From Plasmodium brasilianum (taxonomy: Eukaryota > Apicomplexa > Aconoidasida > Haemosporida > Plasmodiidae), in the NCBI RefSeq assembly GCF_023973825.1, contig NC_090121.1, positions 1,410,001-1,474,000 on the forward strand: a stretch of 64,000 nucleotides of DNA, given 5' to 3'. The translations under genes and the position numbers were made by a program. This document shows positions 35,196 through 47,414 of the stretch, in pieces. The notes beneath the pieces are model-generated. The model was given only the letters and a program-made list of their open reading frames with translations. It was not told where the DNA came from and searched no databases. Each line of letters begins with the position of its first letter. Position 1 is the stretch's first letter.

Positions 35196-35788
35196 AACAA
35201 GGCTGGTAGAGTTAGCAAAGTTGGCAAATTTAACAGAATTAACGAATTTAACAGAATTAATATATTTAATAAAGACAATAATTTTTAAATGAAATTAAGA
35301 TAATATGCGTTATGAGCATACATATAAATATGTACATAAGCACATGCGTACATTTATACATACGGGCATGTAGGCATACTGCCATTTGACACTGCACGTG
35401 TGTATATCAACATATGTACATACTCTATATATGCCTTTGTATATTTGTGTATACGTGTTTATATGTATATATGCCTTTGTATATTTGTGTATACGTGTTT
35501 ATATGTATATATGTATTTGTGTATATGTGTATGCTAATGGTTTGCGAGTCTTACAGCGCTGAGCAAAAATTCTATATGAGGGAATAATTTTTTTGAAATT
35601 TAACTTGTTGTGTGTAAAGAAAAGAGCTGCGTTCTGTTTATGCATTTTGTCTTTTTTCTTCCAACCCTTTTCCTCGTCGTTTTATTATACTGTTTACTCT
35701 CTTCCTAACGTTTTTACGTATAACTTGTCAGTATATTGTGTGTGTATGTATGTGTGTATGTGTATGTGTGTATGTATGTGTGTATGTA

Positions 35789-35819
<31 letters not shown>

Positions 35820-38378
35820 GTATGTATGTGTGTGTGTGTATGTGTGTATGTGTATATATGTGTGTGCGTATGTGTATATGTGTGTGTGTGTGTGCATGTG
35901 CACACATATAAACATACATATACATGTGCACATGTACCACTTATCCCCTTTGTAGATGAGAACACAGGTGCATGCCAAGAAAACGAAAAAACAAACAATA
36001 AAGAGCAAGTCAGCAGTAACAAATGCGTATCGAACAAAAAGAACGACAATGGGAATTCAAGGAGTACGAGCAGTAAATGTAATAATGAAGATAAAAATAA
36101 AATTACAGAGAATGAAATAAATAAATCAAATAATAAATCGTACAAATTAGGTGGTATAGTTGGCAATGGAAGTTTTGGTATTGTCTATGAAGCTATTTGT
36201 CTTGATTCATCGGAAAAAGTAGCAATTAAAAAAGTTTTACAAGATCCACAATATAAAAATAGAGAATTATTAATAATGAAAAATTTGAATCATATCAATA
36301 TAATATATTTAAAAGATTATTATTATACAGAATGTATTAAAAAAAATGAAAAGAGTGTATTTCTAAATGTAGTGATGGAATATATTCCACAAACTGTACA
36401 TAAATATATGAAATATTATGCTAGAAATAATCAATCTCTACCTCTTATTTTAGTAAAATTATATTCATATCAATTATGTAGAGCTTTAGCTTATCTACAT
36501 TCTAAATTGATTTGTCATAGGGACTTAAAACCACAAAACTTATTAGTTGATCCAAAAACACATACATTAAAACTATGCGATTTTGGTAGTGCAAAAAATT
36601 TATTAATGGGTCAACGCAGTGTTTCCTATATTTGCTCTAGATTTTATAGAGCACCTGAACTGATGTTAGGCTCTACAAATTACACTACTCATATCGATTT
36701 ATGGTCTTTAGGTATTCTTACGTGGATGTAGTGGGGGAGGGGAATACATGCCTTCACACATTATTGCATATACTTATGTGCGTTTATATACCTATGTGCG
36801 CTTGTATACCTATGTGCGTTTATATACCTATGTGCGCTTGTATACCTATGTGCACTTGTATACCTACTTATTTGAGTGCACATATGCTCGTATGCGTTCT
36901 TTTTCACCCCTTTGTAGGATGCATAATAGCGGAAATGATTTTGGGGTATCCCCTGTTTTCTGGTCAGTCCAGTGTTGACCAGTTAGTTAGAATAATACAA
37001 GTACTAGGTACATAAAATTGCTCGAGTGCAAGTTTTCTATATACGGCCCCCAAGCCACATATATCATATGAACAGGGAGGGCATGTATATGATCATATAC
37101 ATGAATGTAAACTTTTGCACGTATGTGGACGTGCATATGTACGTATGAAATACAAAAAAAGAATTTTGCATTATTTTTGTTTGTCGATGAAGGTACGCCA
37201 ACCGAAGAACAGATGAAAGTAATGAACCCGAATTATGCGGATGTTAAATTTCCCAACGTTAAACCAAAAGATTTAAAAAAGGTATGAACTGAGTAGAACA
37301 TTACGACGGAATTGCTATGTACCTGCGTGCTTGTGCATGTATGTATATACTTATACGCATACATTACATATACGTATGTATATTTACCTATTTACCGGTT
37401 TACTTTTTTCTTTTTTTTTTTTTTCTTTTTATCCTCTGGTTGTTCTTATTCCCCTAGGTATTCCCAAAAGGCACGTCGGAAGACGCTATAAATTTAGTAT
37501 CTCAATTTTTAAAATATGAACCGTTAAAAAGGCTTAGTCCAATTGAGGTAATCATAAAAATGGACAAGAAAGAGAAGAGTGGGGTAGAAGTGGACTCAGA
37601 GGAGGAACAAGGAAAGAAGAGAAGAAAAGAAGAAAAAAAAAAAATAATAAAATAAAATAAAACTAAAGACGAAAAAGCAATTCCAATTTTGCGTTTATAT
37701 AGTTTTTCAATGAATATATTTTGAAAATTTAAAGACACGCCCTCACAGGGAATGTTTTTCTTTTTTACGTTCCCTATTACGTTCCTTTTTACTTTCTTTT
37801 TTGCTTTTTTTTTTTTTTTTTCGAAGGCACTGGCTGATCCATTTTTTGATGATCTGAGGGATCCATGTATTAAGTAATAGTCGAATTGTTATGTGGGAAT
37901 TTGCGAAAATTTTGCAAATGTTCTCTTACACACCCTCTCCACATATACCCAAATGTGTGCATATATATATATATATATATGTATGCGCCTATACATTCAT
38001 ACTTACATACATACTTATATAGATAGATAAATATGCATACACGTAAATACACATTTATACGAATTTATGTGTGTAATACACCCTATTACAACTTTCTTTT
38101 TGCTTTTTTTTTTTTTTCCCCCTCTGCAAAGGCTTCCAAAATATATTGACAAACTACCTGAACTGTTCAATTTTTCCGACGTGGAAATTAAAGAAATGTC
38201 TGACGCGTGCAGGCGAAAAATATTACCCAAATCTGTTTATGAGAAATTTGAAGAATGTGCACTGAAAAACTCAAATGACAACATAAATGTTAATAAAGAT
38301 ATAAACAAAGAAATTAATGAATCCAATTTAGAGAAAAACAAATCAAATAATAAGCCTCGTCTAATAATTGAAAGTTGA
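35133..38378 (+). CDS. GSK3: Glycogen synthase kinase 3 (GSK3), seven exons
   Basis: Exons 35133-35151 (predicted), 35956-36711, 36918-37007, 37193-37281, 37458-37547, 37827-37873 and 38132-38378, in phase, giving 445 residues. The kinase domain has the glycine loop ([11 protein letters not shown]), VAIKKV lysine, HRDLKPQN catalytic loop, DFGSA, and the GSK3 activation-loop tyrosine in [13 protein letters not shown]. The CMGC/GSK3 tail follows: [54 protein letters not shown]3 is a Ser/Thr kinase that prefers primed substrates; in malaria parasites it is linked to invasion-related phosphorylation. The 19-bp first exon (MKDWHT plus one base, donor GTAAGA) is the only in-phase ATG I could find upstream, about 800 bp away across a GT-rich repeat intron, and is the uncertain part. 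A 60-residue Asn/Ser-rich leader precedes the kinase domain; the tail is Asn/Lys-rich. Confidence 0.94.
35736..35905. repeat. TATG/TGTG microsatellite in GSK3 intron 1
   Basis: A purine/pyrimidine-alternating GT-rich array (TGTGTATG type) just upstream of the acceptor at 35955. It keeps several spurious Cys/Val/Tyr/Met frames open into the real exon. Confidence 0.85.
36770..36865. repeat. 18-bp minisatellite in GSK3 intron 2
   Basis: About five copies of GTGCGCTTGTATACCTAT and the variant GTGCGTTTATATACCTAT inside the 206-bp intron. Confidence 0.8.
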
Positions 38379-39069
38379 ATAGCCTTTTTATGCAAAAGGG
38401 AAAAATAAAAAAAAATAAAATATATTAGCACATTTCATTAATTGTGTAGTTCGCTCCGTAATTAACAAAATGCACATACGAAAAAACATGCGTATAATGT
38501 GTATATGTATGCTCCCATATGTATATATATTTATACGTATGTGCATTTATATATGTACACATTTGGTGAAAACAAATTATGCACTGTTCAGGCGGAAATG
38601 GTATATTTTTAAGAGCATGATAATAGCTGTTATTTTTGCTATAAAAAATAAATTATGTAGAAAGGCCAGGAAAATTTAACCCAAGGGTGTTGTTTATTCA
38701 TTTTGGCCCAATACCTTTTACGGCTATTAACTTTTTATCCTTCAACAATGTGTGTGTATATATGTTCTTGCACTTGAACATGAGTGCATTTAATGTACAT
38801 GTATAGACATGCGTAAAACTGTGCATATATACATATAAACATATACATCATATGTGCGCTGCGTATGTATATGTACATATGCTTTTCTTTTTTTTTGTTT
38901 ACACGTTTGTTATGGTATATTTTTTTTTTTAATTTTTTTACTTCTTATTTTTTTATTGCTCAATTTTTTACCCCCCTCCCTCTCCCATTTCTTCCATTTT
39001 AACAGCTCTTATATCTTTATTCTTGGAAGACGACATTTCCATATCTCTAGTCGTCCTTATTTGTTTTTT

Positions 39070-39100
<31 letters not shown>

Positions 39101-40590
39101 CATTTTTATTGAAATAATTATTTTTCATTTAGGTTAATTCTGTTATGTAATTTGTGAAGTGCATGCTCCCATGTTTCTACGTGTATGTATAAAAGATGCA
39201 TTAAATGCTGAATTAAGGAATTAATTTATAATTTCGCCCTTTTTTATATTAGCCAGCTATACCGTGCTGTGCTATGCTATATATGCTCTACCATGTTTTA
39301 CTTCCTTTTATTGTATTTCTTTATTTCTTTATTTCTTTATTTCTTTATTCCTTTATTCCTTTATTTCTTTATTATTTTTATTTTTAATTTATTTTTTTGA
39401 ATATTATGTCTGTTTTAATATGCGTTATTCTTTAGCCCTTTATAAATACATTTTTTTTAATATAAATTTATTATTATAACCATTAGAATTAGTATACTTT
39501 TGCAGGGGGTACACACCTTTGCATCATTCTTTTTAATTATTTAACTTGCTACAATATGTATGCTGCACTATGTTTTGTTTCATTGTAATATGGTTAAGTT
39601 GTATTGCTTTTTTTTTCTTTTCTTTCCTTTTTATCTATTTTTTTTTTTTTTTTTCTTCTAAACTTATATATTGCCGTGTTGCCAAAATAAGCACCCGGTT
39701 GATATATGCATGTCTTTTGAAGGGTTAGATAAAAAGGAGGATCATGTAAAATGGTATAAGCAGTTCTACAAGTAAAGCAGTCATGCTTCAAATATTAACA
39801 GGTGTATATACCAATTACAGTAATAGCAGCTGTAGTAGCTTCCTCATTATGCTGCAGTTACGAATTATATGTTTTTTACAATGATATCCACGTGTTGCAG
39901 TAATTACCTAACATGCAAATGTGTACATAAATGCATACCTACATATACCTGTGAAGATGCAACTTACCCACGTGAGTTGAGCTGTTTTCTACTTCACCTC
40001 CTTTGAATCCTGAATTGTTCATAATTAACCATTTATTGAAGCAAATTACACGAGTGTGTGCTCATACACACCCCACAAGTGCATACACCCCTGTAACGAT
40101 TGGGGGTGAGGTGGGACGCAGGAAGCAGCCGTTCGTGTAACCCTAAGGGGGAATACTCACTATAACTATCGTTCGACAGAAATTTTTAAAAAATAGCTAA
40201 AATGATGAAAAGTTGAAACGACGAAATGACGAAAAGTTGAAACGACGAAATGACGAAATGACGAAAAGTTGAAACGACGAAATGACGAAAGGACGAAAGG
40301 ACGAAAAGTTGAAACGACGAAATGACGAAATGACGAAAAGTTGAAACGACGAAATGACGAAAGGACGAAATGACGAAAGGACGAAAGGACAAAGTGGTGT
40401 ATGTTTTTGTAGAAGTGCCAATGTAGTGATCACCTCGGCGCATTTTATTCCAAAAAAATGTACGCGCTGGATTAATAAGGCAAGGGTATACTATATAAAC
40501 AAAAATATGTACGTGCACATTCGCATTCGCGTACACTTTCAGTTCCTGTTCCGGCTGCACTCAAAACTTCTAGTTCCATTTGCTCAATCT
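38379..40590. other. Convergent intergenic region between GSK3 and RPN12
   Basis: 2.2 kb with T tracts, ATTTCTTT repeats (39318-39380) and a complex minisatellite at 40196-40390. A non-repetitive, GC-richer stretch lies at about 40065-40170. No protein-coding gene is convincing. Confidence 0.7.
40196..40390. repeat. Higher-order minisatellite (ACGAAATG / ACGAAAAGTTGAA)
   Basis: Combines a 9-bp step (GACGAAATG, GACGAAAGG) and a longer step with AAAAGTTGAAACGACG, giving a higher-order period. Confidence 0.85.
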
Positions 40591-41538
40591 TCAGACTATT
40601 CGCTCAAGTTCGGTAGCATACCCTATGGTGTTGTTCAGTATCTCAAGAGCTGGAAGTTCCTGCACATGTACAGTCTGATTGTTGAAAAATATTTTGCTAT
40701 TTTTTACTTCCCATATTAAGTTGTTTTCCCCTTGGCTAGTTTTGGTTTCATTATAGTCTGTAATGAATTGATAAAGTTCATTTTCATTTTTAAATTTTAG
40801 TAGTTCACATGTATATACCAAACTAATAGAGTTTGATGAAGAAAAGATACAATCAGCTAATTTAAACCTAATAGTATTATATAGTCTTTCCATAAATAAT
40901 GAATATAAATACAATGGTATATCATCTTTTCTAGTTAGAACATAATGGAAATACCCATCCATAATATGTTGTTCTAATTCTAAAACGTATTTTATAAACG
41001 TGTCATTCTGATCATCTATGGATATGATTTCTAAAATCATGTGAAATTCACCTATAGAATTCGATGATAACAAATAAAGTAAATAAACGCCTAAAATACC
41101 ATTTTGTTTTTTACTTTTCGGTAAGATACTATTAAAATCAAAGTAGTATATAAATAACTGTGCAATGTATATAGTAAAGGATTTTATATCACCATCCATA
41201 ATTGATATCATTACACCCTTTTCTAATGTTTCTCTTGCTAATAATAACTCATTTATATCTTTTTTATTTATTGGTATTAATGGGTCAACGGATGGCAAAT
41301 GTATTAACACTAATTTTAAAGATGTTAATAATTCTTTACATTTAGATATATTGCAACTTTTCGGTTCACTTATATCTTCACTTATTAAGAACAACCTGTT
41401 TATATCATCCTGTGTTGCGTTCTGTAATTCATCTGCGCTTATGTTATGATAACTACATATAAGCTCTTTGAAGAGCTTTAAACCCTCCATTAATTCCTTC
41501 GACATGTTTTTCCTGAACAGGTTCGCTCCCCCAAACAA
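40591..41538 (-). CDS. RPN12: 26S proteasome regulatory subunit RPN12 (PSMD8)
   Basis: A 315-residue single-exon protein matching RPN12 over its whole length. It has ARETLEKGVMISIMDGDIKS, then IYIAQLFIYYFDF (the S-F-x-R-x-x-A-Q-L-x-x-Y-Y-D region), LGVYLLYLLSSNSIGEFH, LEQHIMDGYFHYVLTRKDDI, then MERLYNTIRFKLADCI, and a C-terminal NNTIGYATELERIV matching the conserved I-x-Y-A-x-x-L-E-x-I-V tail. RPN12 is a PCI/CSN8-type subunit of the 19S lid, required for lid assembly in nucleus and cytosol. Normal length, no insertions; unusually compact for this genome. Confidence 0.95.
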   Translation of the reverse strand: MFGGANLFRKNMSKELMEGLKLFKELICSYHNISADELQNATQDDINRLFLISEDISEPKSCNISKCKELLTSLKLVLIHLPSVDPLIPINKKDINELLLARETLEKGVMISIMDGDIKSFTIYIAQLFIYYFDFNSILPKSKKQNGILGVYLLYLLSSNSIGEFHMILEIISIDDQNDTFIKYVLELEQHIMDGYFHYVLTRKDDIPLYLYSLFMERLYNTIRFKLADCIFSSSNSISLVYTCELLKFKNENELYQFITDYNETKTSQGENNLIWEVKNSKIFFNNQTVHVQELPALEILNNTIGYATELERIV

Positions 41539-41584
41539 ATTATTATGCCCTACTCCTGCAGATCACTTCTTTCTCCTTTTTCAG

Positions 41585-41626
<42 letters not shown>

Positions 41627-43102
41627 TTAAATTCTCTTTTTATTCTTTTCTTTGTCAAGTAGCAGATATTTTTTTCCTTTTATCAAATTATAAGCATTAT
41701 GCTCAGTTCCAAAAAGCAGTTAATTGCACTACGGGAAGTTACGCGAATTGATGAAAAGAAAAAGTCCGGACAGTTTTTTAATTTCCTCTTTTTTATGTAT
41801 CTCTGCTTTTTCGCAATAGTTCGTTCCGTAAACCGCTTTGTGTTACGCTTTTTTTTTTTTTTTTTTTCACCTATGTTAACTTTTTAACCTCTTCTTTTTA
41901 ATCTATTTCTTTTGGCCTCATTTTTTTAGCCTCATTTTTTTAGCCTCTTTTTTTTAACCTCTTCTTTTTAACCTCTTCTTTTTAACCTCTTTTTTTTAAC
42001 CTCTTTTTTTTAACCTCTTCTTTTTAACCTCTTCTTTTTAACCTCTTCTTTTTAACCTCTTCTTTTTAACCTCTTCTTTTTAACCTCTTCTTTTTAACTT
42101 TTTTTTTTTTTTTTTTTTTCTTGCATTAGCATGGATCGCAGAGAAGAATCGAGCACTCCTAGGCTACGTGTGTACAAAATAGGAAAACAGAAGTAGGAAA
42201 AGGAAAAAAAAAAAAAAATAAAAGTAAAATGTAGTGAATCTCGATAAGAAGCAATAAAATGCACAAAATGTACAAAATGCACAAAATGCACGATATGTAC
42301 ACAATGCATGAAGAGCGACAAACCGCAGTGAGTGCAATGAAAAATCAACTGCCAACATAGAAAGGGCATTCTGTAAAGTTTGCAAACAGCGCTATACATT
42401 TTCACTTAATTTTTTCTTTATTTTTTTCCGGATTCTTTTTTTTTTTTTTTTTTTTTTTACTTTTATTTTCATGCAGTTATGGTATGCCGTATGCCTTATG
42501 GCGCAGTAGGGCAAGAAAAAATGAGGAACTTGGGGGGAGAGGGAGGGGAAAAAAAAAAAAAACAAAAAAAATTAATAATAAAATATATAAAAAAAATGCG
42601 GTTATATGGACATAAAATGAAAAATGAAAATATACCGACATATGAACATAAAATGGAAATTAAAAAAATACAGACATATGAACATAAAATAGAATTTAAA
42701 AAAAAAGCAAAAAAAAAGTGTATAAAGGAATGACGTAATACACGAAATTAAGAGTGCCTAATGTGCTTCTTCCTTTTTTTTTTTTTTTTTTTTTAAATAA
42801 ATTATTTACACACATGCTATTTGTAGATAGTACGATATAGTATCCGCGTTCCTACATATTCGACAGTTGCACACACTTAGGGCTGCTCGCCATACATGCC
42901 TACATAACTACATGTGCATGTATGTATGCATATATATATATATATATACATATATACATATACATATATACATATACATACGTATATGCATATGCGCATG
43001 TTTACGCTTGTGCATGTGTAACTACCGACCTCTTGTGTAGTTCCTCCTTAACATATACTCCCCCCTTCTTTCGATTTACTGCTTCATCCACGTGCTCAGA
43101 AC
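41539..43102. other. Divergent intergenic region between RPN12 and the TPR gene
   Basis: It contains a TA tract (41587-41622), a TTTTTAACCTCTTC array (41926-42095), a TGCACAAAATG-type array (42250-42310), and two copies of a unit with GACATATGAACATAAAAT (about 42630-42690). The 84-residue Lys-rich frame at 42479-42733 is probably not a gene. Confidence 0.7.
41926..42095. repeat. 12-13-bp minisatellite (TTTTTAACCTCTTC)
   Basis: Around 14 copies; the T-run length varies between copies. The strand asymmetry (pyrimidine only apart from AA) is strong. Confidence 0.85.
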
Positions 43103-46100
43103 ATGACAGCGGTAAGGGGTAGCAACTACATGATGCCAAACGAAGAAGAACTTGACGAATTCCTAACCAAAGTAGAGGATGTAACAACAAAAGTGAGGAA
43201 CTTGTTGGATGGAAAAATAAGTGTAGAAGATATTGAAAAAGAAGAAAAGGATATACTATTGAAAAAACGAATAAAAGAAATAAAAAGAGAAGAAGAAAAG
43301 GAAAAGGAAAAAAGACAATTTATAATGGGTAGAGAAGGAAAAGGTAATGAAGATGACTATCTGTTCTTTTGTCGTTATTGTTTTGTTGAATATAATTATC
43401 ATTTAACAAATTGTAAGAGGTGTAATAATGTAGTTGTAAGCAAAGAAGAAAGAAAAAAAGAATTAAACGAAAAAGTGAGAAATTATAAAAATTTAAAAGA
43501 TAAGAGAAATGTACGCAGAAGTTTATGGCATAAATATTTAAAGGAAAATGGGGACTTGAAAAAAAATATTAAGAGTATGTGTACTGATGAAAATAAGTGT
43601 AATGATACAAATAAACATATTGTGAATTACGAGAAATGGGATCACTATGAACCGAGCACAGACACGTTTGATGAAGATGAAAAAATGGTATCATATACTC
43701 CAAAAAATAATAAAAATTTTCAATTACTTGAAAAGAAAATTGATGATGATATCAGTAAAAAAAAAGAGAATAAAAACATTGCTTATACTATTAAAATGAG
43801 GGGCAATACATATTTTAAAGAAAAAAAATATATGCATGCCATTGACTGTTACAAAGATGCAATAAACATATGTAAAGACTACCTATCAGTGTATAATAAT
43901 CTAGCCTTATGTTATATTAAAATGCATCAGTATGAAAATTCTATTCAAAATTGCGATAAGGTTATTGACTATTATACCATTTTTCGAAACGATTTTACTA
44001 TTAAAAATGATGTTATGTTTAAGAGTTATTCAAGAAAGGCACTCGCACTTTATAAACTACACAGATTTTCCGATGCTTTGGAAAGTTTCCAGTTAGCTCA
44101 CTCGTTTGATCCCACTGATGAGCAGGTGATCGAGTACATCCAAAAGTGCACAAGGATACTGCAAGATAGGGGTAGAGCGGCGGGGCGAGAAGAGGGAAAA
44201 GAAGTAATGTACGGATTTGCAGTACAAAATAGTAAAGAATGTTCTGTAGAAACGGAAAAAATGGATGAAATGATGTGCAACCCCTTCTTAGAGGGGCTTC
44301 CGAGAGACAGTATAGAAAACAGCGACCAAATTCGCATGAACAAGTCAGGCGAAAAAAATGGCGAAAACGTGGAAGCCGAAATAAACATGGAGAATCTGCT
44401 TAGGGAACTGTCCAAATTGGATATAAAAAAAAATGACAAGAAATTTTATGATTATCTAAAGAATGTTAAGAAGGTGATAGTACAAAGTGAAGTGATAAGA
44501 TTGGCATTCTGTTCTTGTGCATACGAATTGGAAAGTAAGTGTAATGACAGGAGGAAACAAATTACGTTCTTATCGTTCCTTGTGGATAAACTTAACAACA
44601 TTTTGTTTTATGTTAAGAAAGAGTTAGGAGGTGATGTGATATTAAAAAATGATGATGTGTGTATAAATTATGAACAAGTGAACATATCAACATATTTAAA
44701 AAAGTGCGGTAATATAATTATTGGCATTTTAACTTTCATACTTGAAGAGAGTTACCATTACTCTGATTTTTGTATTAATGCATTGAAACCAGTTTTAACA
44801 TTTTATCTTATAAGGAAGTTTAGTATTCCTAAGTGTATATATTTTATATGTATCATTGGAAAAAATGAGAATGCAAGAAAATATTTCTACCATGAAATAG
44901 TACAATACAGTACTGTTATATTAAAAAAGTTTTTAGGAAAAATGGATGATTATATAAGAAGAGAAAGAAGTATGTACACGCAGGAGAGAATGGCACGCTT
45001 CCATATGTTGAGAAGGCACATACTGAAACCGAGCGAGCTGCAAATTTTTAGCGTCGATATGGATGATATTATGGAGAAGGCGGCAGACAACTCAGGGGGG
45101 GAAACAAGCGCTGTAGGAGGAAGCGCTGTAAAAAGAAGTGATGCAGAGGGAACCACTGTAAACAGAAGCGATGCAGAGGGAACCACTGTAGAAGGAACCT
45201 CTGTAGAAAGAGGAGTTGTAGAAGGAAGTGCATGCATCATTTGCGCAGGCAAACGCTCGGTAAATAACTGCACGTGTAACGAAAAACCCGCTAACAGTAT
45301 TAAGAAAAGTAATCGATCTGGGATAAACTCCTTTGCAGGCCGCTGTAAAAGTAAGAAGGACTGCTCTTCAAAAGGATTGGAAAGAAAAATGATTCGCATG
45401 TACGAAGAGAAATACGAATTTGTAAACCTGTTCGAAATATTGTCTAATTTTACAATATTACCAGATGTGTTAAACGTATTAGAAAAATATTTTATGAAAT
45501 GTATACTTAACATTGTTATATATATTAACGAGCAGTTTTACAACTTCAAGGATATGCATAGAAACTATTTATCTCTTATGATAAACTTAGTTGGACATAA
45601 GAAAATTCGATCCTTTTTTATTCGTACCTGTTGGATACATATATTTTATTTTGTAGAAAAATGTGAAAATATAATTTTGATAAAAAGTATATTATCTCTT
45701 ATATTCAATTTAACTGTAAGTTGGAATGAAGAAATTAAAAAGGATATAATATTAATGGAGTTACCTATTCATCATATAAAAGCTAAGAATGCTAATTTTG
45801 TGAAGCTTCTTCATTTAACGCAGTCAAATGATACAAGAGTAAGCGAGTTGAGCTTTTTACTCTTAAGCAGGTTTTATTTGTATTTGTACTATGTTAATAC
45901 TAGGGAAAATACGACAAAGGAAACAAAGATATGTAGTCATAACGTGGAATATAATTCCAACAAAGGTGATAAGTCAGATCTAGTAAACAATTTAAGAACA
46001 AAAATTTACAAAGAAAACGATAACTCTGTTCAATTAGATGGAGTTACCTTTATTCTAATTAAAAAATCGCTCTTAACTCCATTATTATTATTATCATCTA

Positions 46101-46633
46101 AAAATAATACTACTTTAACAAATCAAACTAATGCATGTATTAATTTTATTTGCTGTTTGTCCAAGTATACTAATTTTTTTACAAAAATTTTATTTGAAGA
46201 GAGCACTGATCCGTATGGCGATCATTTTATTAAAACATTATCAGACAAGATGGTTTCCATTTTTTTACACACGAAGGGGAGTAAGGACATAAACCCATCG
46301 TCTTTCGTCTTACTCAATAACGTTGTTATGTTCTTCACGCAGATTTTGAAAAATATTTCGTTGAAGAGTGGTTATAACTGTGAAGCAGTGCCACCACCAT
46401 CATCATCATCAGCAGTAGCATTATCATCAGCGGTGGAAATGGCTGTTGTGGCACAAATCAAAATAGTAATTCCTCACGCAATGCAATTACTGACCAGTCC
46501 GGAAAAAAAGCTCAACAAAAATATTTCCATCCTTCTATCATATTGTTTTATAAATAGCCATTTAAAACCAACAATTTTATCCCTGTACAACCACGATATC
46601 GAAAGAATATACTACGCCCTGCGGATTGCCTAG
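43103..46633 (+). CDS. TPR protein with zinc-ribbon-like motif, TTC12-like
   Basis: A 1176-residue single-exon protein. The N-terminus ([20 protein letters not shown], residues about 14-33) resembles TTC12, where a similar helix precedes the TPR block. A possible zinc ribbon follows (CRYC near 90, CKRC near 106). Three tetratricopeptide repeats span about 230-350 ([60 protein letters not shown]). The rest is mostly helical and ARM-like, interrupted by a low-complexity insert (about 665-720, with EGTTV repeats). TTC12 assists cytosolic assembly of axonemal dynein arms in animals. A malaria parasite assembles male-gamete axonemes in the cytoplasm, so a similar role is plausible but inferred. 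A generic TPR co-chaperone is the alternative. Confidence 0.7.
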   Translation: MTAVRGSNYMMPNEEELDEFLTKVEDVTTKVRNLLDGKISVEDIEKEEKDILLKKRIKEIKREEEKEKEKRQFIMGREGKGNEDDYLFFCRYCFVEYNYHLTNCKRCNNVVVSKEERKKELNEKVRNYKNLKDKRNVRRSLWHKYLKENGDLKKNIKSMCTDENKCNDTNKHIVNYEKWDHYEPSTDTFDEDEKMVSYTPKNNKNFQLLEKKIDDDISKKKENKNIAYTIKMRGNTYFKEKKYMHAIDCYKDAINICKDYLSVYNNLALCYIKMHQYENSIQNCDKVIDYYTIFRNDFTIKNDVMFKSYSRKALALYKLHRFSDALESFQLAHSFDPTDEQVIEYIQKCTRILQDRGRAAGREEGKEVMYGFAVQNSKECSVETEKMDEMMCNPFLEGLPRDSIENSDQIRMNKSGEKNGENVEAEINMENLLRELSKLDIKKNDKKFYDYLKNVKKVIVQSEVIRLAFCSCAYELESKCNDRRKQITFLSFLVDKLNNILFYVKKELGGDVILKNDDVCINYEQVNISTYLKKCGNIIIGILTFILEESYHYSDFCINALKPVLTFYLIRKFSIPKCIYFICIIGKNENARKYFYHEIVQYSTVILKKFLGKMDDYIRRERSMYTQERMARFHMLRRHILKPSELQIFSVDMDDIMEKAADNSGGETSAVGGSAVKRSDAEGTTVNRSDAEGTTVEGTSVERGVVEGSACIICAGKRSVNNCTCNEKPANSIKKSNRSGINSFAGRCKSKKDCSSKGLERKMIRMYEEKYEFVNLFEILSNFTILPDVLNVLEKYFMKCILNIVIYINEQFYNFKDMHRNYLSLMINLVGHKKIRSFFIRTCWIHIFYFVEKCENIILIKSILSLIFNLTVSWNEEIKKDIILMELPIHHIKAKNANFVKLLHLTQSNDTRVSELSFLLLSRFYLYLYYVNTRENTTKETKICSHNVEYNSNKGDKSDLVNNLRTKIYKENDNSVQLDGVTFILIKKSLLTPLLLLSSKNNTTLTNQTNACINFICCLSKYTNFFTKILFEESTDPYGDHFIKTLSDKMVSIFLHTKGSKDINPSSFVLLNNVVMFFTQILKNISLKSGYNCEAVPPPSSSSAVALSSAVEMAVVAQIKIVIPHAMQLLTSPEKKLNKNISILLSYCFINSHLKPTILSLYNHDIERIYYALRIA

Positions 46634-47414
46634 CGGCGTACGGTCAATTCTCCGCTGATAAATGTACTTCCCAAGCGGACGTGAGCCGTCGTTCGAGGGG
46701 GGGGGAATAAAATATATATGTATATATATATATGTATATATATGTATATATAGGTATATGTTTATATATGTATGTATATGTATATATAGGTATATGTTTA
46801 TATATGTATGTATATGTGTATATATTTTTGCCTCTGCGAGCGTGTAGCGACGTATATCCTTTGCCGTATGCCGTCCTACCTGCGTAGAGCAAATTTGACA
46901 AAATATATTGTAGCATTGCTTGATAATAGGCTAAAATTGTTTGCTTAAAGAGTTGAACTTTTAAAAAAAAAAATTAAACTAAAAAAATTGGAAGTAAATA
47001 AATAAATATGAATATAAGAGATAAATGCAACAGTATGTGCATAAATAAATTTATATATTAAAAATAGTACAGAATATATGAACAGGGAATAATATTTGCA
47101 TTTTTTTTTTTTTTTTGTAACCAAATTGGCCTCTACTAAATTTACACATGCATGAACAGTTCATAAAAAGAAAAAAAAAAAAAAAAGAAGTTAAATATAA
47201 ATGCAGTAAAAATGAAAAGAAGGAAAAAATAAACGAAGCGAAATATAAAGGACAAAAATACAATCTCATTGGCTTATGTATGTACATATATATATATATA
47301 TATATATGTGAATGCTCACATGTCCGCAGAGTGTGCATTTGGCATAACTTCCAACACTTAAAGGAGAGGAGCATAAGCGATCATATAACATGATCGTTCA
47401 ACGCGCCGCTAAAA
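46634..47414. other. Convergent intergenic region
   Basis: It has a TATATGTATATATAGG-type array (46712-46815), a T tract at 47101-47116 and a perfect palindrome TGAACAGTTCA (47153-47163) followed by an A-rich tract. No gene seen. Confidence 0.75.

Noticed and set aside
42479..42733. 84-residue Lys-rich plus-strand frame
   Set aside because: Contains two copies of a short intergenic repeat (ATATGAACATAAAATG) and poly-A; not gene-like.
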